In this document: positions 27,567 to 36,001 of the stretch, piece after piece | How positions within the stretch are numbered: position 1 is the stretch's first letter | How the letters are laid out: each line of letters begins with the position of its first letter | DNA from: Methylobacterium sp. | GTDB lineage: Bacteria > Pseudomonadota > Alphaproteobacteria > Rhizobiales > Beijerinckiaceae | Direction: 5' to 3' | DNA length: 42,330 nucleotides | NCBI RefSeq assembly: GCF_019750675.1 | Contig: NZ_JAIEOF010000100.1 | Coordinates: 1-42,330 of the forward strand | Program-made: the position numbers and the translations under genes | Notes under the pieces: generated by a model | Told to the model about the DNA's origin: nothing | Databases searched by the model: none | Seen by the model: only the letters and a program-made list of their open reading frames with translations

Positions 27567-29426
27567 CTAGGATTGCAGCGCCTGCGACTTCTGCATTCGT
27601 CGCTGGAGGTCTGACAGTACTTTGCTTCGGCACCACACCGCCGTCGTCTTTCTGGCCCTCGTTTCGAAGACCGGCTCGATGCCGGCTTGATCCAGGGCTT
27701 CCCTCATCCAACGGATGCCGGTTCCGATCTCCCTGGCGAGCGCGCCTGTGGTTGCGTAGGTGGCCTCGAAGGCAGCCAATGCATCCTCCTTGACCAAGAT
27801 CTCTCCACAGGGCGACATGACTCCTCTCAGTAGGCCCTTTCGAACTATCCGGCCGATGTTGTCGGTTGGGACCTTGATGCGTCGTCCAACTTGTTCAAGG
27901 GTGAGGCCACCGCCTGCCTGCGCACGCCGTGCAATCCTGATGTCCTGCGGATCGACGAGCAAACCAGCAAACCCGGGTGCATCGCGTAGGACCGCTTTGA
28001 CCTTCAGGTGTCCGGCAAGGATCATGGCGGCGCTACCTCGAACACCGTCAACTCTGGCGAACTTGCTGGCACGTGCGAGCGGGAGAAGTTCGATCGGAGT
28101 GACATCCACGATCGGCGCAGTACCGCGGAGCCGGTCTAAAACAGCAGTTATTTCGTCTCTGTCGAACACGTCCGTTTTCACACCTGATCGTCGATGAATC
28201 TCGGCCGGTAGTATGATTCGAGCCGAAACCAACATGTAGATCTGGCGCTTTGCCAGCCCAATCATGGCAGGTAGTTCATCTGCCCGAACGATTCGGGCGT
28301 GGATTGCACAAATTTCGTCGGCAACTTCCTGAGTAATGGCGAGTGGTGTTCCCCTTTTTGTTCGTTTAGGCCATGCGCCGAGTGCCTTGAGGTACCCTGC
28401 TGCAATCTGTGGTGAGCGTCCGCACCGTGTCGCGAGGTCTGAAAGGCTAAGCAGGGGCTGAACAGCCTGACGGTTCACCACCGAAGTCTTGTGAACCGGT
28501 CCTCGCGCTGCGGAATGTGTGAAAAGAGCCGCTCTGATGGCGTTCCCGCTGAAGCCCACTGGTAGCCGCTTGGCCCATAGATAGAGATATCCATAAACCT
28601 GTTCTGCGCCCCAGGCACCTAACCCAACGTGATCAGCTCGCGCCAATTTGTCTAGTAGAGCATCGAAGGCGTCAGGCCAGTCTCGGGCAATTTCGAAACC
28701 GGCTGAATGTATCTCGGCATGGCGTTCAGATGGAAACTTTGACAGGGCTCCAGTTGCTCCCCCTAGGAGAGCAACGCCCAAGCGTTCCATCGTATCGCAG
28801 GCCTCGTCCAGCGTTAGGCCGTCGAGAATCGGTACATCTACTCGAGGCATGCCGCCCAAACGTCCGACGACGTAGGCGTCCGCCAACGTTTCTCGACCCG
28901 CGATCGATATACCCTTGCAGGTCAGCAGAGAGTGGCCATTCCTGCAGCGGGTCAGCGAGCCCGCTTCCCAAGTGACGTCCGTTCCGCAAGTCATGCAAGT
29001 CGTGGCCAAGCGGGTACAATGTATTGGACACGTCTTGACTACGGCCACGTCCCACCAGAAGCGGCGATAGATGTTCCAATGTAGATGACGTCCCGATGGA
29101 GGCGCGCGAAGATCGTCCTCCCAGCAGCATGGACACCAGCGCCGTTCCGAGGTGGTCCAGTCATCCCTATGAAGTTTCTCACCCCCGAGTGTGACTCCCC
29201 GTTTCGTCACCTCGGCGGGTGTCCACCTTCGTACCATATCGTCGTCTCGGCCTAGGAAATCCAGGAAGGGTTTGGCCGTGCGCCCCTGAAGGATGTCGCT
29301 CAAGGTGTGTCCGGCGGTCCTGAGGCGCTCTCGGCTCCAAGGCTCGCCATTGATGTCGAAGGCGCGAAGTAAGTGCGCGGCCGCGGTCTCACCCTTCAAC
29401 ACGGGCGGGATAATGGTCAGGCGCAT
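27567..29426 (-). CDS. tniQ: TniQ/TnsD-like target-selection protein of a Tn7-like element
   Basis: A 619-residue protein. The ATG at 29426 is chosen because TAGGAGG lies 6 bases upstream; the track start runs into tnsC. The N-terminal TniQ domain is clear (MRLTIIPPVLKGETAAAHLLRAF, RRWCPCCWEDD, WWDVAVVKTCPIHCTRLATTCMTCG), with zinc-binding cysteines and histidines. The C-terminal roughly 350 residues contain several successive HTH-like stretches (LLSLSDLATRCGRSPQIAAGYLKALG; ELPAMIGLAKRQIYMLVSA; LTLEQVGRRIKVPTDNIGRIVRKGLL). That fits a TnsD-type protein recognising a fixed attachment site, rather than the short TniQ of CRISPR-guided elements. It is the last gene of the tns operon, 10 bp after tnsC. 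The target site is unknown. Confidence 0.87.
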   Translation of the reverse strand: MRLTIIPPVLKGETAAAHLLRAFDINGEPWSRERLRTAGHTLSDILQGRTAKPFLDFLGRDDDMVRRWTPAEVTKRGVTLGGEKLHRDDWTTSERRWCPCCWEDDLRAPPSGRHLHWNIYRRFWWDVAVVKTCPIHCTRLATTCMTCGTDVTWEAGSLTRCRNGHSLLTCKGISIAGRETLADAYVVGRLGGMPRVDVPILDGLTLDEACDTMERLGVALLGGATGALSKFPSERHAEIHSAGFEIARDWPDAFDALLDKLARADHVGLGAWGAEQVYGYLYLWAKRLPVGFSGNAIRAALFTHSAARGPVHKTSVVNRQAVQPLLSLSDLATRCGRSPQIAAGYLKALGAWPKRTKRGTPLAITQEVADEICAIHARIVRADELPAMIGLAKRQIYMLVSARIILPAEIHRRSGVKTDVFDRDEITAVLDRLRGTAPIVDVTPIELLPLARASKFARVDGVRGSAAMILAGHLKVKAVLRDAPGFAGLLVDPQDIRIARRAQAGGGLTLEQVGRRIKVPTDNIGRIVRKGLLRGVMSPCGEILVKEDALAAFEATYATTGALAREIGTGIRWMREALDQAGIEPVFETRARKTTAVWCRSKVLSDLQRRMQKSQALQS

Positions 29427-29436
29427 CGGCATCCTC

Positions 29437-30561
29437 CTACGAGACGTCGTCAGCGGGCGTCTTGTCTTCACCCATGCCAACCAGACGAGTGAGCGTGTCG
29501 AACTCGGCTTCCTTGATTTTCGGGCAAATCGAGATGTTCGGTACAAGGAAGGGATTGCGACGTGCGCCCACTTCGAAGATTTCCTCGAATACGAAGGCCA
29601 GGTGCTTGGTCTGATCGATGCAGGGGGCGCCCTGATCAATGGCGCGAAAGGCTGCCTTCTTGATTAGGTGCATCATGCGCCCAGTGTATCCCGACGAAGC
29701 CTTCAGCATGCGCTGGACCATGTCGGGGTCGGAGAGGCCGGAAGGGTCGGGGAATCCAAGTTTTGGCTCAACCAAGCTCAGGAATTTTTCGGCCTTCTTC
29801 ACACCGGGACCCGTGTGGTCCAAGGGCTTGATGGAAACAACTGCACGTCGTCGAACCAGTTGGAAATCTTCCTTGAGCACTTGCCTCAACCAGGGCATAC
29901 CCGAAAGTACGAGGCATATGGGCCGCGTGACTGCTCCGGGCGATAAAAGGGGATCTTCCGGGTTCGGGATGACGAGGTTTTTCAAGGTTTCTACCAAGGT
30001 TCGCCGCTCGTCGCTGGTGCGTCCCCGCAAAGTATGGTGAAATTCATCGATAATAAGGACGGAGACAAGCTGGGCATGCATCTGGCTTACAACACGGGAC
30101 CAGATGTCGTGTTCTCTGAGATTTGCGCTTAGATCATCTCCTGTCATAGATTTATACAGAGAAAGTCCCAAGGTTTTTAGGGTGCAGGGACTCGGCGCCT
30201 TGATGAAGACCAGCGGACGGACGGGACCCGTCTCGTCGCTAAACGGCGCGAGAAGCGAATTCTTCTGTAGCCGAGCAAGAAGGTGTGACTTCCCGGCTCC
30301 AGATGGTGCCGGAATGATGAGGCAATCTCCTTCGATCTCTGCCGCAACGTTGTCCAGCATTTGGTTGAAGCGAGCAACTCCATTGATAATGACGTTCGTG
30401 TTGATGTGAATGCTGTCGACGCTCTTTTTCCATGCCCGTCGTTCCAAGTCTTGAGAACTTGCGGCAACGGCAAATCGCTCGCGCAGCCTGGGGACGTCCT
30501 CTCGGAGCTCGGTGACCGTGACGTCAGGACGGAGGATCTTCGGATCGTTCACTTGCAGCAT
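29437..30561 (-). CDS. tnsC: TnsC/TniB-like AAA+ ATPase
   Basis: A 374-residue ATPase from the ATG at 30561 (AGGGG upstream, 10 bp after the tnsB stop). Walker A is in LIIPAPSGAGKSHLLARL and Walker B in LVSVLIIDEFHHTLRG; sensor-type LVLSGMPWLRQVL and the arginine-rich QLVRRRAVVSIKPL follow. In Tn7-like transposition this regulator bridges the target-bound TniQ/TnsD and the transposase. The gene is intact and in operon with tnsB and tniQ. Confidence 0.9.
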   Translation of the reverse strand: MLQVNDPKILRPDVTVTELREDVPRLRERFAVAASSQDLERRAWKKSVDSIHINTNVIINGVARFNQMLDNVAAEIEGDCLIIPAPSGAGKSHLLARLQKNSLLAPFSDETGPVRPLVFIKAPSPCTLKTLGLSLYKSMTGDDLSANLREHDIWSRVVSQMHAQLVSVLIIDEFHHTLRGRTSDERRTLVETLKNLVIPNPEDPLLSPGAVTRPICLVLSGMPWLRQVLKEDFQLVRRRAVVSIKPLDHTGPGVKKAEKFLSLVEPKLGFPDPSGLSDPDMVQRMLKASSGYTGRMMHLIKKAAFRAIDQGAPCIDQTKHLAFVFEEIFEVGARRNPFLVPNISICPKIKEAEFDTLTRLVGMGEDKTPADDVS

Positions 30562-30571
30562 GGGTTGGCCC

Positions 30572-32785
30572 CTACTCGGCGGTCCAGTTGTCGGGATCAT
30601 CGGCGTCGAACGCCTCGGCGCTTGGCACCGCCGACGAGGTCGACGCGTGCGCCTGCGCCGCAAAAACCGCAGGCAGGGCTACGGTTTGGCCATGGGAAGC
30701 GATGAACTGGCGGCCGCCTTGTCCAACACGCGCCGAAGCTCTCCCGCTTTCGGCCGAGTTCATCCGGGCAGACCTCGCCGGGCGCCGCGTACGCAGGCGC
30801 TCGACCCCATGGGCTTGATCGTCCTCTGCCTCCCCAGCGATGTCGAACATCAGGTCGTCCGCGTGCTCGCGGAACCAGTCGATATCGGTATCGACCAACC
30901 GTTGCGGCCTAACGCCGGCCTTTCGGCACTCGGCTCGAAGCAGCTCCATCGAACGGAAAAGGGTCGCACGTGCAACGCGCTGGCCCTCTCGAGTCATGCG
31001 TCGGGCCGTCCGGACAACGTCGCGCCACTCTGCAAGGGAGGTGCCGTCTGCCAGGGGATCAATGCAAGGGACCTTGATCCAGCCGACCCCTTCGTCGACG
31101 AGGACAAGGAGGTGACTGAGATCGGATGCATCGACCTTGACGAGGAATTCATCGCCGAAGTGGAAGCCTTTCCTGCGGCGGACTCCCCTCAATTCGTTCG
31201 ACTGATAGGTAAGGCCGAGGTAGGTGATTCCATCCCGTTGGATTGTTCTTGGCACGACCAATGCGATCAGTGGATCGAGGTCGTCGGCCGACGGCGGCAG
31301 GCGTACGCCCCAACCTCCCAGATCCTGCCAGCGTTGCAGGGGCGTGCGACCAAGCAAGCCGCCATGCTCACGATTGTGATAGATGTCGACGACCCATAAC
31401 GTAAAGTATTCGACGATTTGGGGAAGTGTCAGAGCAGCCAGACCGACGCTGTCGTAATCGCCCTTCTCGCGGACATCTCGAAAAGTCCGACCCGGTAGGT
31501 AGGCACAGAAATCGCGTGCAATCGTGCCAAGGACACGTTCGACTTTCCCCTTAAGGTGTGGCTTGCGCCGCGGCATGTAGCGGAGTTCGAACCGCAGTTG
31601 CCCGGCAGCTGCCTTCATCGAGCGGGAGTGGAATTCACGTCCATTGTCGAGTTTGACCACCTCGGGAATGCCGAACACAGGCCAAGCCGTCATGACTCGA
31701 ACGTTGGATAAGTCCTTCGGCAGCACCGCCATGCGCAGACAGTGCATGACCGACGTCCAAGACGGGCGTTCGTCGCTGATGTGAAATCCGACAATCATCC
31801 GGGTAGTGGCGCAGATCGCGATCGTAAGCCAGACGCGCTTCGTCCGCTTTTCCCTGCGACGCCGGTCCCGCGCCGGACTTCCATCGCTTTCCAAGACCAA
31901 TACGTCGAGGGGTGTATGGTCGATCTCGACGACCTCAAGCGGACGCGTTGACTGAGGAGCCCTTTGGACGTGCCTGAAATGCTGCTCCGCCGCCGCCTTG
32001 CCCTCTCGATGTCTGATTTGGTCGAACAGACTGACGTTCGCCTTCACCCACCGCCGAATGGTCATTCCGTCCGGCGTCTTCAACGCTATAACTTGTTTGT
32101 TGTTTCTACGCTCGATTTCACCTTGGATGAGATTGATGACTTGGCTCAAGGGAGGGCCGTTTAGTAGGAGCCAGTCCTCGCGTATCCGTTTCGCGATAAT
32201 GTGTTCGACTTCCGGGTCCAGGCGAAAACCCGTACGCCCCTTCCGATCATCCAACGGGATCAATGCCGCGAGAGACCTGCCTCCCTTGCGCCAGCGCCCG
32301 TACCATCCCTTGAGCGCGGAGCCGCTCCACCGTTCGAGCGGCACGTCGGCCGGATTGGAGCATTCATGCTCGATGGCCCGTTCGCGACGCTCGGCTGCGA
32401 CGCGCTGCGAAATATCGTCAAAACCTTGGGGAACCTTCGTATGAGTGCCCAAGGCGAAGCACTGATCGCAGGCCTGCATATAGTCCAGGCGCATCAATGC
32501 CACCTCCTGCTGATGGACGGTGAAGCTATCAATGCTGCGAAGAATATTGTCCTTGACAGCCTGAGGTAGTCCGTCAGTTAAGTCGGTAATCAGCTGTAGT
32601 CGTCTAGGCTCACCAAAGTAGAGCTCGGCGAGCTCAGCATGCGTCTTCGTGATCGAGACTGGTCGCGCTCCGAGAGTGCGTAGGGTCACGCCGCTTTCAT
32701 CGCGCGAGAGCACCTTGTGATACACGCCTTCGATGATGACGATGGCGTCTTCGTGCAGGCGGATTTGGCAGACGCTCATGCGCAT
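30572..32785 (-). CDS. tnsB: TnsB-like DDE transposase
   Basis: A 737-residue transposase (735 if the second ATG at 32779 is used). The N-terminal half carries HTH DNA-binding parts (GMTIRRWVKANVSLFDQIRHREGKAAAEQHF). The RNase-H core has its catalytic acids in VVEIDHTPLDVL (about D289), VVKLDNGREFHS (about D380) and LKGKVERVLGTI (about E416), and a Mu-type C-terminal barrel follows (LTYQSNELRGVRRRKGFHFGDEFLVKVD). It makes the 3'-end cuts and strand transfer. GGAGG sits 5 bases before the 32785 ATG, while the 32779 ATG overlaps the stop of the small upstream ORF (ATGA). Confidence 0.92.
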   Translation of the reverse strand: MRMSVCQIRLHEDAIVIIEGVYHKVLSRDESGVTLRTLGARPVSITKTHAELAELYFGEPRRLQLITDLTDGLPQAVKDNILRSIDSFTVHQQEVALMRLDYMQACDQCFALGTHTKVPQGFDDISQRVAAERRERAIEHECSNPADVPLERWSGSALKGWYGRWRKGGRSLAALIPLDDRKGRTGFRLDPEVEHIIAKRIREDWLLLNGPPLSQVINLIQGEIERRNNKQVIALKTPDGMTIRRWVKANVSLFDQIRHREGKAAAEQHFRHVQRAPQSTRPLEVVEIDHTPLDVLVLESDGSPARDRRRREKRTKRVWLTIAICATTRMIVGFHISDERPSWTSVMHCLRMAVLPKDLSNVRVMTAWPVFGIPEVVKLDNGREFHSRSMKAAAGQLRFELRYMPRRKPHLKGKVERVLGTIARDFCAYLPGRTFRDVREKGDYDSVGLAALTLPQIVEYFTLWVVDIYHNREHGGLLGRTPLQRWQDLGGWGVRLPPSADDLDPLIALVVPRTIQRDGITYLGLTYQSNELRGVRRRKGFHFGDEFLVKVDASDLSHLLVLVDEGVGWIKVPCIDPLADGTSLAEWRDVVRTARRMTREGQRVARATLFRSMELLRAECRKAGVRPQRLVDTDIDWFREHADDLMFDIAGEAEDDQAHGVERLRTRRPARSARMNSAESGRASARVGQGGRQFIASHGQTVALPAVFAAQAHASTSSAVPSAEAFDADDPDNWTAE

Positions 32786-32997
32786 GTCTGCCTCCGTCCA
32801 ATCACGCTTCTAGTTTGGCGCCGCTGACTGCTGTCCTGGAGACCCGTAGCAGCTTCGCTGGGGAGCGGCGCCGTACGAGCGGTTCGAAGTCGCCGCAAGA
32901 TTCGCTCGTCGCGTTGCGCATCAATGCGAAAGGGATCTCGGTGCCAACTGGGGAGCGAATCCTGGTAAGTGCCGAAGCGAAACGCTTGTCCTGGCAT
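32776..32997 (-). CDS. 73-codon ORF between tnsA and tnsB
   Basis: It starts 4 bases after the tnsA stop at an ATG preceded by AGAAGG and ends by ATGA overlap with the second tnsB ATG. The product (MPGQAFRFGTYQDSLPSWHRDPFRIDAQRDERILRRLRTART, then a basic tail) matches nothing I recognise; it is arginine-rich with a predicted short helix. The longer 88-aa track version begins inside tnsA. Tight packing on both sides argues that it is translated, perhaps as a DNA-binding accessory or simply to couple tnsB translation. It could still be a non-coding spacer. Confidence 0.45.
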   Translation of the reverse strand: MPGQAFRFGTYQDSLPSWHRDPFRIDAQRDERILRRLRTARTAPLPSEAATGLQDSSQRRQTRSVIGRRQTCA

Positions 32998-33001
32998 GGA
33001 T

Positions 33002-33688
33002 CTACCTTCTCTCAGTGGAACGTCGGATAAGAGCGTAGTCATCGAAGGGCCGTCCTAAATCAGCGAGCTCGGCTTCTCCGCGGGCCACAAGGGAGACGAT
33101 GGCTCGGAAAGCACGAGCCCCGAGGCTTGAGGCTGCCCGAAGTTCACGGACGCGGCCCAGGCCGCCAAAACGATCCAAAACCATCCGCATGGTATGCTGC
33201 TCCGTTTCGTCGACGACGAAGCTACGCTCGCTGGCAATCAGCGCCGCGTTCGCAACTCCGAGCGCGTCGATCTCGATCTCGGTCCAAAGTTCGAAGCTAT
33301 CGTAGCCGGCTGCTCGTGCTCCAACTTCGATGAGGGGGCGGAATTCATCCCAGCCAAGCTTGACCACCTTCTTCAGTGGTTTGACCTCGACGCATATTGA
33401 GCGCCCATCGTCGAGATCCACGGCGAAATCTGGCGTGTAGCTTCGTCTCCGGAAGCCATCGTGCCACCAAAAGGCGGTGGGTTCCTCCTGGTAGCGTAGG
33501 ACGGAATCGTCCTGCTCGAGTAGGATGATAAAGTCCCTAGCGAGCAGCCCCTCGTAGGCCACCATGCGGTAACCCATTCCTGGCTTGCCAGATGGAAATT
33601 CACCCGTGATGCAGTCGCGTCGTCCCGTGACTAGCTTGCGTGATGGGTTCGGCCGACCGACGTGACGGCTTTGCAGGCGGGGGGGCAC
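33002..33688 (-). CDS. tnsA: TnsA-like endonuclease
   Basis: A 228-residue protein starting at a GTG (GAGGG about 10 bases upstream). The N-terminal restriction-like nuclease domain shows the full catalytic set: YEGLLARDFIILLEQDDSVLRYQEEP (Glu), YTPDFAVDLDDG (Asp) and ICVEVKP (E-x-K). The C-terminal winged-helix part is MRMVLDRFGGLGRVRELRAASSLGARAFRAIVSLVARGEAELADLGRPFDDYALIRR. It cuts the 5' strands at the transposon ends, so the element should move by cut and paste. It belongs to the minus-strand operon with tnsB, tnsC and tniQ. Confidence 0.88.
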   Translation of the reverse strand: MPPRLQSRHVGRPNPSRKLVTGRRDCITGEFPSGKPGMGYRMVAYEGLLARDFIILLEQDDSVLRYQEEPTAFWWHDGFRRRSYTPDFAVDLDDGRSICVEVKPLKKVVKLGWDEFRPLIEVGARAAGYDSFELWTEIEIDALGVANAALIASERSFVVDETEQHTMRMVLDRFGGLGRVRELRAASSLGARAFRAIVSLVARGEAELADLGRPFDDYALIRRSTERR

Positions 33689-33723
33689 GGTAGGCAGCCC
33701 TCGATATCTCGACCCCAGGCCTG

Positions 33724-33978
33724 TCAGCCTCCTCTCGGCTGATATTCGGAGTTGATCTGAAACGGCGCGAACGCTGCCGATGGCAGCCCGATGTAGAAGC
33801 GTAGGTTAGCCGCCTGAGATCCTCCCGGAGAAGCGGGCTGATCTACTGCCCAGCCTTCGAATTCATACTCGTGGATCCACAGCACACAATGAGATTTTCG
33901 CCAAGCCTTCTGTATCGGCTGGAGAACCGAAAAACTGCTTGGCAGGAAGTCTGGTTTCGATATGCGCGACAGATTCAT
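33724..33978 (-). CDS. 84-aa hypothetical protein upstream of tnsA
   Basis: An ATG at 33978 with AGGAG 7 bases upstream opens an 84-residue ORF ending 35 bp before tnsA on the same strand. The sequence (LQPIQKAWRKSHCVLWIHEYEFEGWAVDQP, then NLRFYIGLPSAAFAPFQINSEYQPRGG) is not one I recognise. It may be the first gene of the tns operon. A 16-17 bp string around its ribosome binding site recurs before the small ORF at 34164-34244. Confidence 0.45.
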   Translation of the reverse strand: MNLSRISKPDFLPSSFSVLQPIQKAWRKSHCVLWIHEYEFEGWAVDQPASPGGSQAANLRFYIGLPSAAFAPFQINSEYQPRGG

Positions 33979-34163
33979 GGGAAGTCTCCTCGAAAGGTCG
34001 ACCTCACCTGCTGGTCAAAGCGCATCCATGCGCGCTCGTTGCGCGACGTTGCCGAATCTGGCAAAAACGTCGTCGCAGAGCGAACGCAATTGCGTCCGGC
34101 CAGCCGGGTGTGGTTCGAGATTTGGGTTTTGAGCGAGGGTTTCGAAGGCGCCCGCTCTTGACC

Positions 34164-34244
34164 CTACTGCGCTTGAGGAAGCACGCGATCCAAAGGATCG
34201 CGTGCTTCTTGCGTTGTAGGCGGATCGGTCTTGTTCCGTGACAT
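34164..34244 (-). CDS. 26-aa leader-like ORF containing a strong hairpin
   Basis: An ATG at 34244 preceded by GAAGGAGAATGATCACC opens a 26-codon frame, MSRNKTDPPTTQEARDPLDRVLPQAQ. It is too short for the ORF track. A 14-bp perfect hairpin (34178-34208) is embedded in it, so translation would melt the hairpin; this resembles leader-peptide control, but no attenuator is proven. It could also be a chance frame. Confidence 0.3.
   Translation of the reverse strand: MSRNKTDPPTTQEARDPLDRVLPQAQ
34178..34208. repeat. 14-bp perfect inverted repeat with 3-nt loop
   Basis: GAAGCACGCGATCC (34178-34191), AAA loop, GGATCGCGTGCTTC (34195-34208). It is the strongest hairpin I see in the mobile region. There is no T-run on either side, so it is not a standard terminator. 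A second hairpin, CACTCCTTC-TTC-GAAGGAGTG, lies at 34556-34576. Roles could include a transposon-regulator site, an RNA structure or an IS target. Confidence 0.6.
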
Positions 34245-35070
34245 GGTGATCATTCTCCTTCGAAAGATCGCGGGCTTTGGCCGAGGGTCGCTTTCAGAGC
34301 CGAACGTCTTTCCCGACACTGCTTCGGCCACCGAATGCTATCGGGAAGGAATGATGTGGGCAAGTCATCCCACTGCTCTCCATCCAAATGAAGGCTCGCT
34401 TGAAGCTGCAAAGTAAGATTTCTTCCTAGTCTTATAGACCATCGGATCGAGCCATTCACTCAAATCGAGCCAATTCTATTACCTCAGGTTGGTAAAAATC
34501 CTATCGGCCCGTTTCTTCTTGATGACTCTTCTGCGTGTGCGCGCAGCCACACCGCCACTCCTTCTTCGAAGGAGTGAAAATCTCTATTGATGCAATGAAG
34601 CACGCCAACAAACGTCGGGTTTACTGCCTCTGGCTCCTTTGTTGGGGCTGAGCCGACGCCTTTCTAGAAAACGTCTCGAGACACGTGCGCTTGCGATCAA
34701 GTTGTGCGCGCTTCGCTCCACTGGAACAGTCTCAAAATTTTGATCAGATATAAAAAATTGTGTATCAGATTATAAACTCGCGGTTGTACTACGGAAACTG
34801 TGTAGTTTTATTGCCGAATATCTATATTTACACGTCGTGATCGAACAGATTTGGGGGGCGAGATTTTCCGGCAGGCGGTCACAGCTTATCGTTCGGTGAG
34901 ATGTCCACCGTGTACAGTCGCTTCACTGGCTGATGAAAGGCCAAGCCTGTCTCACAATTCATCAAGAATTTGTAGGAGGATGCATTTCGAACTGATGAGA
35001 GTTCTGTCAGAGTATGCAACACGCTGCGGCCACTTCGGACGACAGACTCAACCAAGATGCTTCGTCACGT
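34245..35070. other. non-coding, AT-rich stretch upstream of the tns operon
   Basis: No supported gene. It holds the 9-bp hairpin at 34556-34576, a smaller CTGCG/CGCAG stem at 34531-34546, and an AT-rich patch at about 34730-34850 with two near-repeats (GATCAGATATAAA and TATCAGATTATAAA) and ACTAC/GTAGT around 34788-34806. This is where a Tn7-like end with TnsB sites might lie, but I cannot define a terminal TGT/ACA pair or a target duplication. Track ORFs here have no domain. Confidence 0.4.
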
Positions 35071-35712
35071 TCAATCGTGCGGTGAGCAGGCCGGATCTCG
35101 AGACCGAGATCTATTCGACTCGTCGACTTTTTCGGATCTAGGGCAAATCCGGACCATCGTCTCCGGAACCAGCGGGCTGTCGATATCAAGGACGAGGAGG
35201 CCATCACAAGCGAGGGACAGGACCGCGTCCACCGGCTCGATGGAAGATGTGTTAACGCAGGAAATAAGCGCCGAGATTGCCACTCCATCACTTGGTGCGT
35301 TTTGTAAGCGCATCAAGATTCTCAATCTATCCGCAGGTGGTACGATTTTCTTTCGCATCGACCATATTATTCTTGCATTACTCATCCTGGGTTCTTGGAT
35401 CACTGCGGATCTGCGAAGACAAATATCCACTTGATCTTCGAAAGCGGCCGGCAGCTCGAGCTCGTCTCGAACTCCGAGCAGACGGACAACTCCAGTGTCC
35501 ATCTCAACGATGAGATCGAGAATTCCGCTTGAAGCCGAGCCTGGTCCAGCTGTTATTCGTCGTACGGCGGCATCGAGCGTGAGCTGTATTAGTATGTCGC
35601 GATGCCAGCGTTGTACATAGAGGATAGGGGCTAAGGTCTTGCAGGATCTAAAGCCAGGCCTTTGTGTGATTAATTCCCGTCGCTGAGGTTCTTTTTGCCT
35701 TGGTGCAAACAT
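35071..35712 (-). CDS. TnsA-fold protein with degenerate nuclease site
   Basis: 213 residues from the ATG at 35712 (GGAG 9 bases upstream; the track start is a GTG). It parallels the TnsA of this window by eye. HRDILIQLTLDAAVRRITAGP aligns with ARDFIILLEQDDSVLRYQEEP, and ILDLIVEMDTGVVRLLGVRDE with PDFAVDLDDGRSICVEVKPL. ADRLRILMRLQNAPSDGVAISALISCV...VDAVLSLACDGLLVLDIDSPLVPETMVR aligns with the TnsA winged-helix tail. The Asp is kept, but E-x-K is replaced by G-V-R and the leading Glu is missing, so it is probably not a nuclease. It may be a DNA-binding regulator or end-recognition protein. The family link is my own alignment, not a database result. Confidence 0.5.
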   Translation of the reverse strand: MFAPRQKEPQRRELITQRPGFRSCKTLAPILYVQRWHRDILIQLTLDAAVRRITAGPGSASSGILDLIVEMDTGVVRLLGVRDELELPAAFEDQVDICLRRSAVIQEPRMSNARIIWSMRKKIVPPADRLRILMRLQNAPSDGVAISALISCVNTSSIEPVDAVLSLACDGLLVLDIDSPLVPETMVRICPRSEKVDESNRSRSRDPACSPHD

Positions 35713-36001
35713 GATGATCGGCTCCACACTCTCGTAAAAGCCGGCATCACAACGTTGCGCGAAGTCGACTATGCCATAGACAGGAACATATTTGCGATCT
35801 AGCTAGGTACTAATAGCCGAGAGTGCGGATCACCGCAAAGCAGGGACAATTTCTCGAAATGGCTATGGTGTAATGGTAGCGCCATATTGGCGTATTACAA
35901 GCTGAGATGCCAATGTCGGGCCTGTGGATTGCGGTGGTAAATTTGAGAATTACCCGACGTGCTATGTTTGCGTACTGCTTTTGATAGATTTTCGGTTTGA
36001 T
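35713..36001. other. intergenic, no supported gene
   Basis: About 290 bp with no convincing ORF. It contains ATGGTGTAATGGTAGCGCCA near 35876, which faintly recalls a tRNA D-arm, but no acceptor stem, anticodon arm or T-arm follows, so no tRNA is called. Promoters for the flanking minus-strand gene (35071-35712) probably lie here. Confidence 0.45.

Larger units (their letters stand above)
27567..33978 (-). mobile_element. Tn7-like transposition module (tnsA-orf-tnsB-tnsC-tniQ)
   Basis: A compact minus-strand operon with the full Tn7-type core: nuclease TnsA, DDE transposase TnsB, AAA+ regulator TnsC and a long TniQ/TnsD-like selector, all apparently intact. No CRISPR array or cas gene is visible, so targeting is probably protein-guided. 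Left and right ends, target duplication and cargo boundaries could not be fixed from this window; the span given covers only the genes and the small upstream ORF. Confidence 0.8.

Noticed and set aside
27567-34850. CRISPR-guided Tn7 (CAST) system
   Set aside because: No repeat-spacer array or cas gene is visible, and the TniQ protein is long and TnsD-like.
35868-35945. tRNA-like string ATGGTGTAATGGTAGCGCCA
   Set aside because: Only a D-arm-like stretch is seen; no paired acceptor stem, anticodon loop or T-arm follows, so it is not a tRNA gene. It might be a remnant but that cannot be shown.
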